Shown here one piece after another: positions 1 to 7,620 of a DNA stretch of 64,000 nt. Where the stretch lies: positions 1 through 64,000 of the forward strand of contig NZ_JAEUGD010000018.1 in NCBI RefSeq assembly GCF_016775155.1, read 5' to 3'. The notes under the pieces were generated by a model, which did no database searches, was not told the DNA's origin, and saw only the letters and a list, made by a program, of their open reading frames with translations. The first letter of the stretch is position 1, and each line of letters opens with the position of its first letter. The stretch comes from Fulvivirga marina. GTDB taxonomy: Bacteria > Bacteroidota > Bacteroidia > Cytophagales > Cyclobacteriaceae. Position numbers and translations under genes: made by a program.

Positions 1-2
1 AA

Positions 3-206
3 TTACGCAACTCTTAAAGTGGCATAGTAACACCGAAATGACTGGCATAGTCCGACCGAAATAACCATGTTCTGTCGATCGAGAGAAACGTCAATATCTG
101 GCAAATACTTATCAACCAAATTTCCAAAGAAAATATCATGTGATCTTTTTGAGAGTTCAAGTAGATCTGATAAGAAATTTTTCTCTAATTCACTAAGTTC
201 TTTCAT
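3..206 (-). pseudogene. Small gene cut by an IS21-type end (C-terminus lost)
   Basis: A short reading frame whose ATG overlaps the TGA of the upstream gene (ATGA overlap at 203-206), so the two were translationally coupled. About the first 45 residues look like a normal acidic, helical protein. The last 20 codons run into tandem 23-bp repeats at 20-65 that resemble the end of an IS21-family element. The natural C-terminus is therefore probably lost and the visible stop comes from the insertion. I do not recognise the product. The coupling suggests it worked with the 284-residue protein upstream. Confidence 0.5.
20..65. mobile_element. Terminal repeats of an IS21-family-like insertion sequence
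   Basis: Two tandem 23-bp units (20-42 and 43-65) share the pattern TGGCATAGTnnnACCGAAATnAC. Arrays of imperfect TGGCATAGT...CCGAAAT repeats at the termini are typical of IS21-family (IstA/IstB) elements. The transposase genes would lie to the left, outside the window. The repeats end inside the reading frame at 3-206, which they truncate. Confidence 0.55.
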
Positions 207-1057
207 TTCCCATTATTTAGATCTTGCTTTATCTTCTGAATCAATTGGCTATTGCTTTTTTTCCTATTTTCCTTTTCAAGTTGGATCAATTTTTCTTCAA
301 GAATGAATTCAAGTCCATCTTGTATGACTGGGAATACTTCCTTACAAAAGTTTTCATCTAATTCATGAATTCCTTTACTAAGAATTCCGTAAATCTCCTT
401 GTTTTCAATAAGGTATTCAGGAAGATAATCCTTTAGAAAAGTAATTTTATCGCTCATTCTTGCTGATCGAAATTTTTCTTTGCTTATCCCTAAGTTTTCT
501 TGAACTTTATCAAAAGTTTCAAAAATTAGGCCTTCAAAGATTCTTCTTAGATAGACAAATGAGCCAATGCCAACTCCATGAGCATGTAATCCAATGGCCT
601 TGTTAAACTCAGAGATTTTATCGTTAGATAGCAATTTTTTGTATTTCCGAGTTACAAAACTATCAGTAAGTTCAGCTAATGAAGGGTTTTGACCAATCTT
701 GAAAATTGAATCAGGCTCAACTCTAACATAAAAATAAATTCTATGTGAATATTCTTCTCTTAAACATTTAAAAGAAAGCCGAAAATCCTTATTTCTTAAG
801 AAGTCAAAATCATATTCGTTGGTGAAATCTTCAAATGAAAAAATTTCACTATTATAACTATTTAAATCTGGGTTTTTCTTTTTTGCTCTTATTGGTTCTC
901 CTTGAAATACAGTTTCCTTTTTGCAATAGGGACAATAAGAATCGATCTTGCCAGAAAAATAAACGGTTCGGAAAAGGCTTTCCAGGTCATCGTCACTAAT
1001 TTCTGTTTTAGAATAGAGTGAATCCTGAAAGTAAAATTTTTTAATATCTATTTCCAT
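203..1057 (-). CDS. Cassette protein with CxxC zinc site and helical C-terminal domain, unknown function
   Basis: A 284-residue soluble protein. Residues about 40-50 contain a C-P-Y-C zinc-knuckle-type pair. The C-terminal half is helical and includes a GIHELDEN segment, which I have seen in DUF4145-like/abortive-infection-type proteins; that link is a recollection, not a demonstration. It is the first gene of a two-gene unit, with its TGA overlapping the ATG of the truncated gene at 206. An attC-like inverted repeat (1082-1152) lies just upstream, as expected if this is a mobile cassette. Codon usage is AT-rich, like the other cassettes and unlike the genes after 11 kb. Confidence 0.75.
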   Translation of the reverse strand: MEIDIKKFYFQDSLYSKTEISDDDLESLFRTVYFSGKIDSYCPYCKKETVFQGEPIRAKKKNPDLNSYNSEIFSFEDFTNEYDFDFLRNKDFRLSFKCLREEYSHRIYFYVRVEPDSIFKIGQNPSLAELTDSFVTRKYKKLLSNDKISEFNKAIGLHAHGVGIGSFVYLRRIFEGLIFETFDKVQENLGISKEKFRSARMSDKITFLKDYLPEYLIENKEIYGILSKGIHELDENFCKEVFPVIQDGLEFILEEKLIQLEKENRKKSNSQLIQKIKQDLNNGK

Positions 1058-1081
1058 CTAGAAGTCTAGTTTATTGCCGGT

Positions 1082-1152
1082 AACGATTTGTATATGGCAA
1101 GTAGGGCAATAGAAAGCACTGAACTTTCAAGCTAGCTCCGAGCCAAATCGTT
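1082..1152 (-). other. attC-like recombination site
   Basis: Complementary arms AACGATTTG (1082-1090) and CAAATCGTT (1144-1152) enclose about 53 bp, the size and fold of an integron attC site. Together with about 120 bp beyond it (to 1246) it is clearly homologous, in inverted orientation, to 46762-46942 in the second cassette region. The homology includes the hairpin CCAAATCAACGATTTGG at 1185-1201. The match places it between the disrupted lipoprotein gene and the 203-1057 gene. Confidence 0.5.
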
Positions 1153-1250
1153 TATTTAGATTTTATTTAATTCATTTTCAAAAGCCAAATCAACGATTTG
1201 GCGGTGTTTCAAATACCCACAGAACTTTCGTAAACAACTGAACGCCCCAA

Positions 1251-1443
1251 TTAAGTACCGTCATGATTTTCGACTTCTATTTCAAAGTCTTTATACCCTT
1301 CCTTTTTTACTAGCATTTTTGGATCAGGACAGATCACAGATGGGTTCACCGGTGTCTGCATCCAATACCACTCCATACTGTACGAAGTAACAATGGCATG
1401 ATGCTAAAAGTATCGTTAGTAATATATAGCAGAGAATTCTCAT
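1251..1443 (-). pseudogene. Frameshifted small secreted protein or lipoprotein remnant
   Basis: An ATG at 1443 opens a signal-like sequence with a lipobox-like LLASC, followed by a VLDADTGEP segment typical of carboxypeptidase-regulatory-like (CarboxypepD_reg) surface proteins. The frame stops at 1324. Shifting frame at the C run near 1345 restores 20+ more residues ending in FEIEVENHDGT and a stop at 1251. I read this as a small lipoprotein gene broken by a one-base indel and perhaps shortened. It lies between two attC-like sites, as one cassette. Confidence 0.4.
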
Positions 1444-1459
1444 GGCATGTAACATCTAT

Positions 1460-1628
1460 ATAACAGTATGCTTGTTATTTTACATATAACTACTTCTCAT
1501 TTATTCATTTGAATGACAAATAGTTATCCGACAGTAATATACTAGCCCATCATTCCATTTTCGCCCAATGGTATTGTTACCGAAACATTAAAATTCTCCA
1601 TTCTTTAGTGTTTGTTATATACTGTTAT
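1460..1628 (-). other. attC-like site after the first trypsin-like cassette
   Basis: Arms ATAACAGTAT (1460-1469) and ATACTGTTAT (1619-1628) are perfect complements about 150 bp apart. The inner arm overlaps the stop codon of the protease gene. The sequence ATAACAGTATGCTTGTTAT recurs at about 6094 and, imperfectly, at about 8475, each time just upstream of a cassette gene, so it behaves as a conserved cassette-boundary element. Confidence 0.45.
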
Positions 1629-2461
1629 TCACCGTATAGCATTTTCCTGAAATCCAGTAATTTTTCAGCTTTTATAGCAATTCCGAGATTATTTGGGACT
1701 GAGGTTTCTATAATCGTCCTCTGAGTTTGAGGGATTTCGACAACCTTAATTTCCCCATTGGCTCGATGTTGGAATCCCGCATAAAGAATCCCAACCAGAT
1801 AAAGTTGCCTAAGGTTGGCAACACCACCCATTTGAGGCTGTAATGTACTGTTAGCGTAAAGAATTGGAGAACCGCTCGACCCTCCGAAGACAGCCATATC
1901 AATTAAGAATTCAGGTCTACCCTCATAATCCAGTCTTAAGTCTGTTGCAGTGACTCCTTTTCTGAAAATCGGTTTGTTGTTATAACTGTCCCAAATTCCA
2001 TTCGGGTAACCAATCATAGTGACTTCTTCCATTGTATCGAAATGTGAAACTGTCTTAGCATTAGGTATCATTTCAAGAACTAATGGCAGATAGAAGAATT
2101 GTTTTCCGGTTCTTGTCATCACCATCTCAACGGTTTTAAAGTTAAGCATGCATAAATCAACGGTTTCATCTGGATGAGGAATCCAAAATGACTCGAAATT
2201 GCTAAATGGGATTTCTACCTTTTCCGTTCCCGCAATCTTGCCATCTTTTAAAATTGTTAAGGTTAGCGTTCCCTCTTCCGCATCTTTAATCACATGCTTA
2301 TTCGTAATAAGAATAGGTTTAAAATCTTCACCTTCCGGTTTATTCAGGTAGATGAAAAATCCTGTCCCTGTACTTATTCCACCACTTTTAAGTCGGCAAA
2401 CGATTCGAGTTGTTCCGAAGGACAGTGCTTCATAAAAGGATAGGTCTTGCATTTGTTTCAT
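1625..2461 (-). CDS. Trypsin-like (S1 fold) serine peptidase, cassette copy 1
   Basis: A 278-residue protein with the chymotrypsin-fold signature. A TGTGFF entry strand leads to catalytic His56 (ITNKHV), Asp102 (HPDETVDLC) and Ser196 in a GSSGS motif, with GYPNG before it. It has no signal peptide or membrane segment, so it is probably cytoplasmic. Such small trypsin-like proteases occur alone or as effectors in bacterial defence loci; that role here is inferred. It is a diverged paralogue of the 7621-8451 gene, with the same length and motif order. It sits as a single-gene minus-strand cassette between attC-like sites, and an AT-rich composition supports horizontal acquisition. Confidence 0.85.
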   Translation of the reverse strand: MKQMQDLSFYEALSFGTTRIVCRLKSGGISTGTGFFIYLNKPEGEDFKPILITNKHVIKDAEEGTLTLTILKDGKIAGTEKVEIPFSNFESFWIPHPDETVDLCMLNFKTVEMVMTRTGKQFFYLPLVLEMIPNAKTVSHFDTMEEVTMIGYPNGIWDSYNNKPIFRKGVTATDLRLDYEGRPEFLIDMAVFGGSSGSPILYANSTLQPQMGGVANLRQLYLVGILYAGFQHRANGEIKVVEIPQTQRTIIETSVPNNLGIAIKAEKLLDFRKMLYGE

Positions 2462-2537
2462 TAATCATACTTTGCGTTCAGAAATAGCACATAAAGACAT
2501 GCCAGCATACCTTACATGCAATGTTGTGCGATATGTC

Positions 2538-3020
2538 CTAATTAACTTTATTCCTTATTTCTTCCGTTGATTTCAGAATCATTCGCCACATCGAAAAAAG
2601 AAGCTCGTTCCCGTTCTTAAAAAACTCGTCAAAGTCTATCACTTTCATTTCTGCGATTAGTCTATGGGTCAAAAGATTCCTTTTGTCAACATAATCCTTT
2701 AACATTTGCACTTGTTTGTCATCAGTTACTATCTTATGGGTTATTAGAAGGGTTTTAGTCCGTCCGAACGTTAAATCGTTTGTTTTAATTTTTCTTTCTG
2801 AATCGCTGTCGAACTTTAGACTTCCCTGATGCTTTTCTAAAATGAGATAGTAATAGCATACAGCTTCTAAAATGCCCGCTTGAGAAATACATGCTTCAAA
2901 CTTTAACCCATTTGCAAATAGATTTTCAACATTAGTATATGTTGTTATAACCTGTTCTTTGTCGTTAACAACAGTCAAATTTTTGTAGTCCTCCTCCGTA
3001 TTGGTAAGTTTGAATCCCAT
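2538..3020 (-). CDS. HEPN-like putative RNase, small cassette protein
   Basis: A 160-residue, mostly helical protein with KRNLLTH at 113-119. This gives Arg114-x4-His119, the R-x4-6-H motif of HEPN-domain ribonucleases. HEPN proteins act as toxins or abortive-infection effectors, or partner nucleotidyltransferases. No partner gene is next to it. A poorly formed inverted repeat (about 2480-2530, GCAC...GTGC) lies between it and the upstream boundary of the protease cassette. Function is inferred from the motif and fold impression only. Confidence 0.65.
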   Translation of the reverse strand: MGFKLTNTEEDYKNLTVVNDKEQVITTYTNVENLFANGLKFEACISQAGILEAVCYYYLILEKHQGSLKFDSDSERKIKTNDLTFGRTKTLLITHKIVTDDKQVQMLKDYVDKRNLLTHRLIAEMKVIDFDEFFKNGNELLFSMWRMILKSTEEIRNKVN

Positions 3021-3119
3021 TCAATTATTAATTAATGCATTTTGCAGAAAGTATGAGTAAAATGCAATCCACTTTACTTGAAATTTAATAATTTTCAAAA
3101 AACTACCTTCAAAAGATCA

Positions 3120-3812
3120 TCACCTTAATTGATCAAAAACAAATATTATTACTGGCCCATAAAGCATGATATGGTATTTAAAATTTACTCTGAAGTACTT
3201 TTCAATTTTAATACTCCATACATCCAGCTTACTTAGTTCAAAATACTCTGGCTTATGAATTTTAAAATATTTACTATCTATAGATGAGTGATTTTCATGC
3301 TGTCTTAAAATTGCATCATATTGTTTTGATATTTCAGCCACACGATTTTCTTCATTTTCTTTGTCCATAAATGAAGATGTCTTAACTATTCTCAACTGAT
3401 TATATAGCTCAGCAATTTCAAGCGAACATTGATGAAATTTTTCACCTTTTATCGAGTAATTTTTAGAGCTTTCAAATTGACTATAAATTAAAATTAAAAT
3501 AGATAAAGCGGTAGTCCAAAACCCTAATTCATTATCTGAAAGCTGTTTAATAAATGGAACATCATAGATATTTATTAGGTTAACAATAATCAAATAAGCA
3601 GACAAATATCCAACTGTTTGCGAAGAGAGCTGGTTCAATTTTTTATATCTTTCACTTGCGGAGAATCTAGCACCTTTAGTAACCCATAGTTTGTAATTTA
3701 ATTCTACCCCAAAATCCTTCTTCAAATATGGAGGTTGCTTCTTCCTAAGCTTTCTAATTTTTTTTGCTCTTTTTACCTTTTTAAAATAATTCTTAATCTT
3801 TTTTAACATCAA
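3120..3812 (-). CDS. SLATT-domain two-TM protein (putative membrane effector)
   Basis: A 230-residue protein with a very basic N-terminus (residues 4-26), then the SLATT hallmark WVTKGARFSASERYKKLN (43-60) and two membrane helices (about 65-82 and 96-112). A helical cytoplasmic tail follows. SLATT proteins are predicted pore-forming effectors usually paired with a SMODS/CD-NTase, SLOG or reverse transcriptase sensor. No such partner is adjacent here, so it is either an orphan or a stand-alone unit. It is an AT-rich single-gene minus-strand cassette. The family call is fairly secure and the effector role is inferred. Confidence 0.75.
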   Translation of the reverse strand: MMLKKIKNYFKKVKRAKKIRKLRKKQPPYLKKDFGVELNYKLWVTKGARFSASERYKKLNQLSSQTVGYLSAYLIIVNLINIYDVPFIKQLSDNELGFWTTALSILILIYSQFESSKNYSIKGEKFHQCSLEIAELYNQLRIVKTSSFMDKENEENRVAEISKQYDAILRQHENHSSIDSKYFKIHKPEYFELSKLDVWSIKIEKYFRVNFKYHIMLYGPVIIFVFDQLR

Positions 3813-3888
3813 ATAATATTTAATCTATATTTTCTAGTAAGGCTTCACATGCCCTTGTGCATTACCAGCCATAATTTCATACAGAATG

Positions 3889-4938
3889 TTAGCTCTCGTT
3901 CTTTGTTATTTCGCCCTTAAGCTCTGGGAATTTTTGAAAGGTGTTGGTTACCAAATCGTAAGTTCCTTTGCCATGTTGGTTACTGAATGCGTAGGTCTTC
4001 CCTTCAAATTGAATCAGTTCATTATCTGCGTTAAACCACCTTGAAGAATCGTAACTTCTGACGTTGTGAATTTCTGAACTTTCAAATTCTTCTTTTGAGT
4101 TGCAAAATTTATCAACCCATATCCAACGTTTGGATCCAGTTAGCTCCATAAGTCGTTCTGGACTGATCCCAAGTCTTACTGCTTGACTCATTGCCAAATG
4201 CATTGTTTGACGTTTGTTGAGATTTGTTTCGTTTATATCGCCAATTGTTAGGTTGTACTTCGTATAATCTCTACTGCTTTCACGTCTAGCTTGTCGTTGT
4301 TCTGCCGCTTTTTCCCGGAGCTTTACCGTGTAATCAGTCGCCTCTGGAAGTGGTATTATTTGCTGAATATCAAAGTACAAATTGTCCCCGTCTTTCTGTG
4401 GCTTGATCCTAATGCATTTGATATCAATATCTCGTTCTATTAGCCATAATACTGATGTTGTAATCTCTTTTGAAAAGTCAGCAGAAACAAGAATTATTCG
4501 GACATCATTGGCAAATTCCTCTTCATTAACCTCGTCCCATTCCAAGAAGCTCATAATCTCTTCCTGTGCATCAATGTTGTCTATTCCGTTTTTCTTTAGA
4601 TACTGTTGATAGGCTCGGACAGCCTTGTCAAAAGTTAAACTGGCTACCATGGCAGCATATCTAATTGATTGCAATTCCATGTGTCCTCCATCCTCTGTTC
4701 GTTTCAGTTCAACAACGACAAGATTCGCATCCTTATCAAGGCACAGTATATCAACCCTTCTTCTACTGTCTTCCCAATCTCCAAATTCACTGCTGATTAC
4801 AAAGAGATTCTTTTCTACAGTTTCAATGGAGTTAATTATGAATTTCTGCAAATCATGAGCCTCATCAATTTTTTCGTTTGAAAAGGTCGTCTGAGTTAGC
4901 TCGATAATCTTATCTCCTTCTAGTTTGAATATTGGCAT
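3889..4938 (-). CDS. NucS/DUF91-like PD-(D/E)XK nuclease
   Basis: A 349-residue protein. Residues 59-95 carry the nuclease core: Asp63 in RRVDILCLD, then Glu77 and Lys79 in VVVELKR, followed by a helix rich in R/Q/Y. This is the arrangement of restriction-type D-ExK nucleases and of the DUF91/NucS-like family. The C-terminal third (about 235-345) is a separate helical or DNA-binding-like region. It is a single-gene minus-strand cassette. An inverted repeat (GCAATACACA ... TGCGTATTGC, about 4993-5095) lies upstream and could be its attC-like boundary. Likely role is cleavage of foreign DNA (inference). Confidence 0.75.
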   Translation of the reverse strand: MPIFKLEGDKIIELTQTTFSNEKIDEAHDLQKFIINSIETVEKNLFVISSEFGDWEDSRRRVDILCLDKDANLVVVELKRTEDGGHMELQSIRYAAMVASLTFDKAVRAYQQYLKKNGIDNIDAQEEIMSFLEWDEVNEEEFANDVRIILVSADFSKEITTSVLWLIERDIDIKCIRIKPQKDGDNLYFDIQQIIPLPEATDYTVKLREKAAEQRQARRESSRDYTKYNLTIGDINETNLNKRQTMHLAMSQAVRLGISPERLMELTGSKRWIWVDKFCNSKEEFESSEIHNVRSYDSSRWFNADNELIQFEGKTYAFSNQHGKGTYDLVTNTFQKFPELKGEITKNES

Positions 4939-5112
4939 TGAATTTTGAAGTTATCTCCAGTCACGATTGATTTTTTTTTGTTTCTGAGAGTTGCAATACA
5001 CATTTGTCATTTAAAATTTCTTGTGATTTTAAAGTGTATCTATTTATACCGTCCAATGATATAAAAATCTGTTTCTTAAACTGTGCGTATTGCAGAACGT
5101 CTTTAATGTATT

Positions 5113-6063
5113 TTATACATTGTTATCGTTTTTTTTAAATATATCGTACACATCTTTTATCTTCTCATATAGTTCGTCATATGTTATGATTTCAACATCC
5201 TTTAAACTGTTTCTGAAGATCCCAAAAGAACGGTTTTGATTGTCATCCATTTCTTCCATCTCTCTACTTCCAGCTATCAAAAGACATTTAGGGTGAAAGG
5301 ATTTCAATCCGTTTTCACTTCCATCTGTTAAGGCATAATAATTTCTTTGAAATTCGTTTTTATAATTGAGAAGCTGAACGATAGAGCCTGAAATATCAGA
5401 TGATATTGAGTAAGAATTACCTCTGTATTTTTGTCCTAGTAGTCTAGTTTTTGGGGTTTTGATTTCAATTAGAATAGCGTCTGAATTTTGTTTTTGTTTA
5501 AACAAAAAATCTATGATATTACCCCCTTTATTATCAAATGATTTCCCTCCTAAATATGATTTATCATCAACTTTTATAATTGGATTAATCAATATGTGAG
5601 ATAGAATTGCTGGGTTAGAGCAAAATAGTTTTTGCCAAAACTCTTCATCATCATTTAACTCATTCTCTTGCCATAAATCCAGAAGTTCTTGATGATTTAA
5701 TTCAAAATTAATTTCCGCTTTTTTTAGTTCGAATTTTCTGGGCTTATTCTCGAATATTGATTCGTTTCCTTCCTTGAACCGCTTCAGTTTCTCTATTGTG
5801 TATATTTCAGGAGATGCGTCTATTATTCGATGATGATTTGGACAAAGGAGAATTAGGTTTGAAATATTGAAAATTTCATTCACTGAATTGGTCGGATTAT
5901 AACGCGGTCCAGCAGGAGAGTAGCTTTCAATGTGTACAATTTCTCCAAGAAATGTATTTCCATTAACTAACAATTCCTGTTGACAATCAGGGAATGCACA
6001 TCTATTACCGGACTTTACAAAAAGGTCTTTTTTAGCTTTATTATTGATTAGTAATCTTTTCAT
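5113..6063 (-). CDS. HNH-Shedu (DUF4263) fusion nuclease
   Basis: A 316-residue protein with two nuclease modules. Residues 20-85 form an HNH/zinc finger: Cys22 and Cys27, His44 in EIVHIESYSP, then CPNHH at 74-78. Residues about 140-250 match the Shedu/DUF4263 PD-(D/E)XK domain: Asp185 in NIIDFLF, Glu200-x-Lys202 in ILIEIKTP, then an SxDISGSIVQLLNY helix with Gln230. Shedu (SduA) is a single-gene anti-phage system whose N-terminal region varies between homologues. Here that region is an HNH module. It is a single-gene cassette in the defence-like array. The domain calls are firm and the anti-phage activity is inferred. Confidence 0.8.
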   Translation of the reverse strand: MKRLLINNKAKKDLFVKSGNRCAFPDCQQELLVNGNTFLGEIVHIESYSPAGPRYNPTNSVNEIFNISNLILLCPNHHRIIDASPEIYTIEKLKRFKEGNESIFENKPRKFELKKAEINFELNHQELLDLWQENELNDDEEFWQKLFCSNPAILSHILINPIIKVDDKSYLGGKSFDNKGGNIIDFLFKQKQNSDAILIEIKTPKTRLLGQKYRGNSYSISSDISGSIVQLLNYKNEFQRNYYALTDGSENGLKSFHPKCLLIAGSREMEEMDDNQNRSFGIFRNSLKDVEIITYDELYEKIKDVYDIFKKNDNNV

Positions 6064-6154
6064 TTTCTCTCTCTAATTACCGATAACATACCAGATAACA
6101 GTATGCTTGTTATTTAATTATGTAGCTATTGATGCACTATAACCTAAACAGCAA

Positions 6155-6352
6155 ATACTTACCCAACCATAAATATTTTCAAATAACTACAATCGGATAT
6201 AAAAAACACTTTAATTTAATCAATTCGCTCAACAACAGCTCTCATAATTCTCAACTGCACAATCGACTTTCTGAAAGCCATTCTTACGTTTGTGAGCCAA
6301 ATTTAAAGCTAGTCAATGCGTAATGACATTGTCAATACCCAACCTTGGGTAT
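6155..6352. repeat. Diverged 200-bp dispersed repeat ending in an 18-bp palindrome (copy A)
   Basis: This stretch is recognisably the same sequence as 9787-9976 (shared blocks ACAATCGGATATAA, CACTTTAAT, TTCGCTCAACA, AAATTTAAA, TTGTCAATACCC). It ends in the palindrome ATACCCAACCTTGGGTAT (6335-6352). The following 130 bp are in turn similar to the DNA after the palindrome at 8547-8564. The 590-bp gap 6064-6654 holds this repeat, a terminator and a short GC-rich motif, but no convincing gene. Confidence 0.6.
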
Positions 6353-6523
6353 ATTGAAGGAAAAGTCAACAAATTTGGGAAACCCATACGAGAAAATCGA
6401 ACCATTCAATTATTTGAATTTCAGAAGATTACATAAAAATCAAGAATGAGTGATGTTTTGAGAGAGGAATTATCGAAACACAGATCAAAAGATAATAATC
6501 TGAATGTCAATTACTTAGAATCA

Positions 6524-6557
6524 AAAAAGCCGATCATCTCGCGACAATCGGCTTTTT
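6524..6557. terminator. Bidirectional Rho-independent terminator
   Basis: A perfect 11-bp stem, AAAAAGCCGAT / ATCGGCTTTTT, with a 12-nt loop (6535-6546). An A-tract on the left and a T-tract on the right allow termination in both directions. It lies about 100 bp beyond the end of the 6655-7512 gene on its downstream side and would stop that transcript. A short motif, TAGCCCCTC...AATATCGAAC, follows at 6559-6584 and recurs at 59919-59946. Confidence 0.8.
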
Positions 6558-6654
6558 GTAGCCCCTCGGGGACAAATATCGAACCTTTTACTATCAGATT
6601 TGGCTGCAATCGAGGTTTTTGAAAAAGTGGCATGGTAAGTGATAGCTTCTGACA

Positions 6655-7512
6655 TCACTCTTCTCTCTTCCTATCTTTGATCCAAACATCAAATGATTTC
6701 GAGTCGAGCCACTTGTCCATATTTTTCAAGTGTCTTTCTGTTGTTTTTTGAATCTGATTCTCCGAAACTTTCTGTGAATTTATAGTAATTATGCGTTGAC
6801 TTATCAAGCTTGTAATATGTGGTTCTATCATTGGTTGACTACTAACTTGAAAGTGCCCTCCTTTAGGATTTAAGGCAATCGCTTCCAGCATTTTCGTATG
6901 AAGTCCGGTGATATTTAGGAAAAAGTAAAAATGTGGAACTCTAAGAGATAAGTAGCAAGAATCCTTATCGAACATTAGTAATGGATCAACCGTTCTTAGA
7001 AAAATAAAATTTAAGTGTTGCAAATGTTTAGGTGCTCTTTTGATTTCGCCCAATAACATCAAATAGTTTTGACTATATGTATGCGGGAAATTTCCATTGT
7101 TTAAAAAATCTTTTAATTCTTGTTCACAGGCATATATTTCTTTAAGATAACCGCATTCTTGCACGTCTGTTTCTAAAAGGCTTTGATGAATTATTCGCCA
7201 CCAAACACTAGATAGGAAATAAAACAGTTTGTGATCATAATCAAAACTAGAAACTGCAATTCCATTATTGACAGGCTTAAAAATGCATTCCATGAAATAC
7301 TTTTCATATATACTAAATTTCTGTTCACAATTATTACATAGCCAACGGTATTTATATCCATCTTGTTGGACCTTGTTCCTGTTTTTACCTCCACCTCTAA
7401 ACAATCCTGTACCAGAAGTATTCTTTAGCCAACGAAATATAGCTTTCAGAATTACATGGCTTTCTATAAGCTTCGCTTGTTTATTACATAATTTACAAAT
7501 TTCAGTTGTCAT
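6655..7512 (-). CDS. HNH-like zinc-binding cassette protein
   Basis: A 285-residue protein. It begins with a treble-clef-like zinc module: CKLCNK (Cys6, Cys9), ESHVILKAIFRWLK, and later LCNNCEQKFSIYEKYF with a second Cys pair. The C-x2-C ... S-H-(V/I) ... C-x2-C-E layout is that of HNH-type endonuclease-like proteins common in bacterial accessory DNA. The rest (about 100-285) is a mixed alpha/beta region without a motif I recognise. It is a single-gene minus-strand cassette between an attC-like site (7518-7617) upstream and a terminator downstream. Nuclease activity is plausible but not shown. Confidence 0.65.
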   Translation of the reverse strand: MTTEICKLCNKQAKLIESHVILKAIFRWLKNTSGTGLFRGGGKNRNKVQQDGYKYRWLCNNCEQKFSIYEKYFMECIFKPVNNGIAVSSFDYDHKLFYFLSSVWWRIIHQSLLETDVQECGYLKEIYACEQELKDFLNNGNFPHTYSQNYLMLLGEIKRAPKHLQHLNFIFLRTVDPLLMFDKDSCYLSLRVPHFYFFLNITGLHTKMLEAIALNPKGGHFQVSSQPMIEPHITSLISQRIITINSQKVSENQIQKTTERHLKNMDKWLDSKSFDVWIKDRKREE

Positions 7513-7517
7513 GTGGG

Positions 7518-7617
7518 ATTGGTAACGTGGTATTTAGACAGTAGATAAAAAGAGAAGTATGCTGAGTGAGGAAATTTGCTAGTAGACATTTCCTCATTCA
7601 TTTCATATTTTACCAAT
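7518..7617 (-). other. attC-like site between two cassettes
   Basis: Outer arms ATTGGTAAC (7518-7526) and TTACCAAT (7610-7617) are complementary. Inside is a strong hairpin with stems GAGGAAAT / ATTTCCTC (about 7568-7595). The 100-bp length, nested imperfect stems and position exactly between two co-oriented cassette genes fit an integron attC-type site read on the minus strand. Confidence 0.5.
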
Positions 7618-7620
7618 GGC

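Noticed and set aside
6129-6323. 64-codon plus-strand ORF
   Set aside because: It lies inside the 200-bp dispersed non-coding repeat and is not kept in the homologous copy at 9787-9976.
6624-6640. AAAGTGGCATGGTAA resembling an IS21 terminal repeat unit
   Set aside because: Single partial copy without the CCGAAAT half or tandem neighbours; likely chance.
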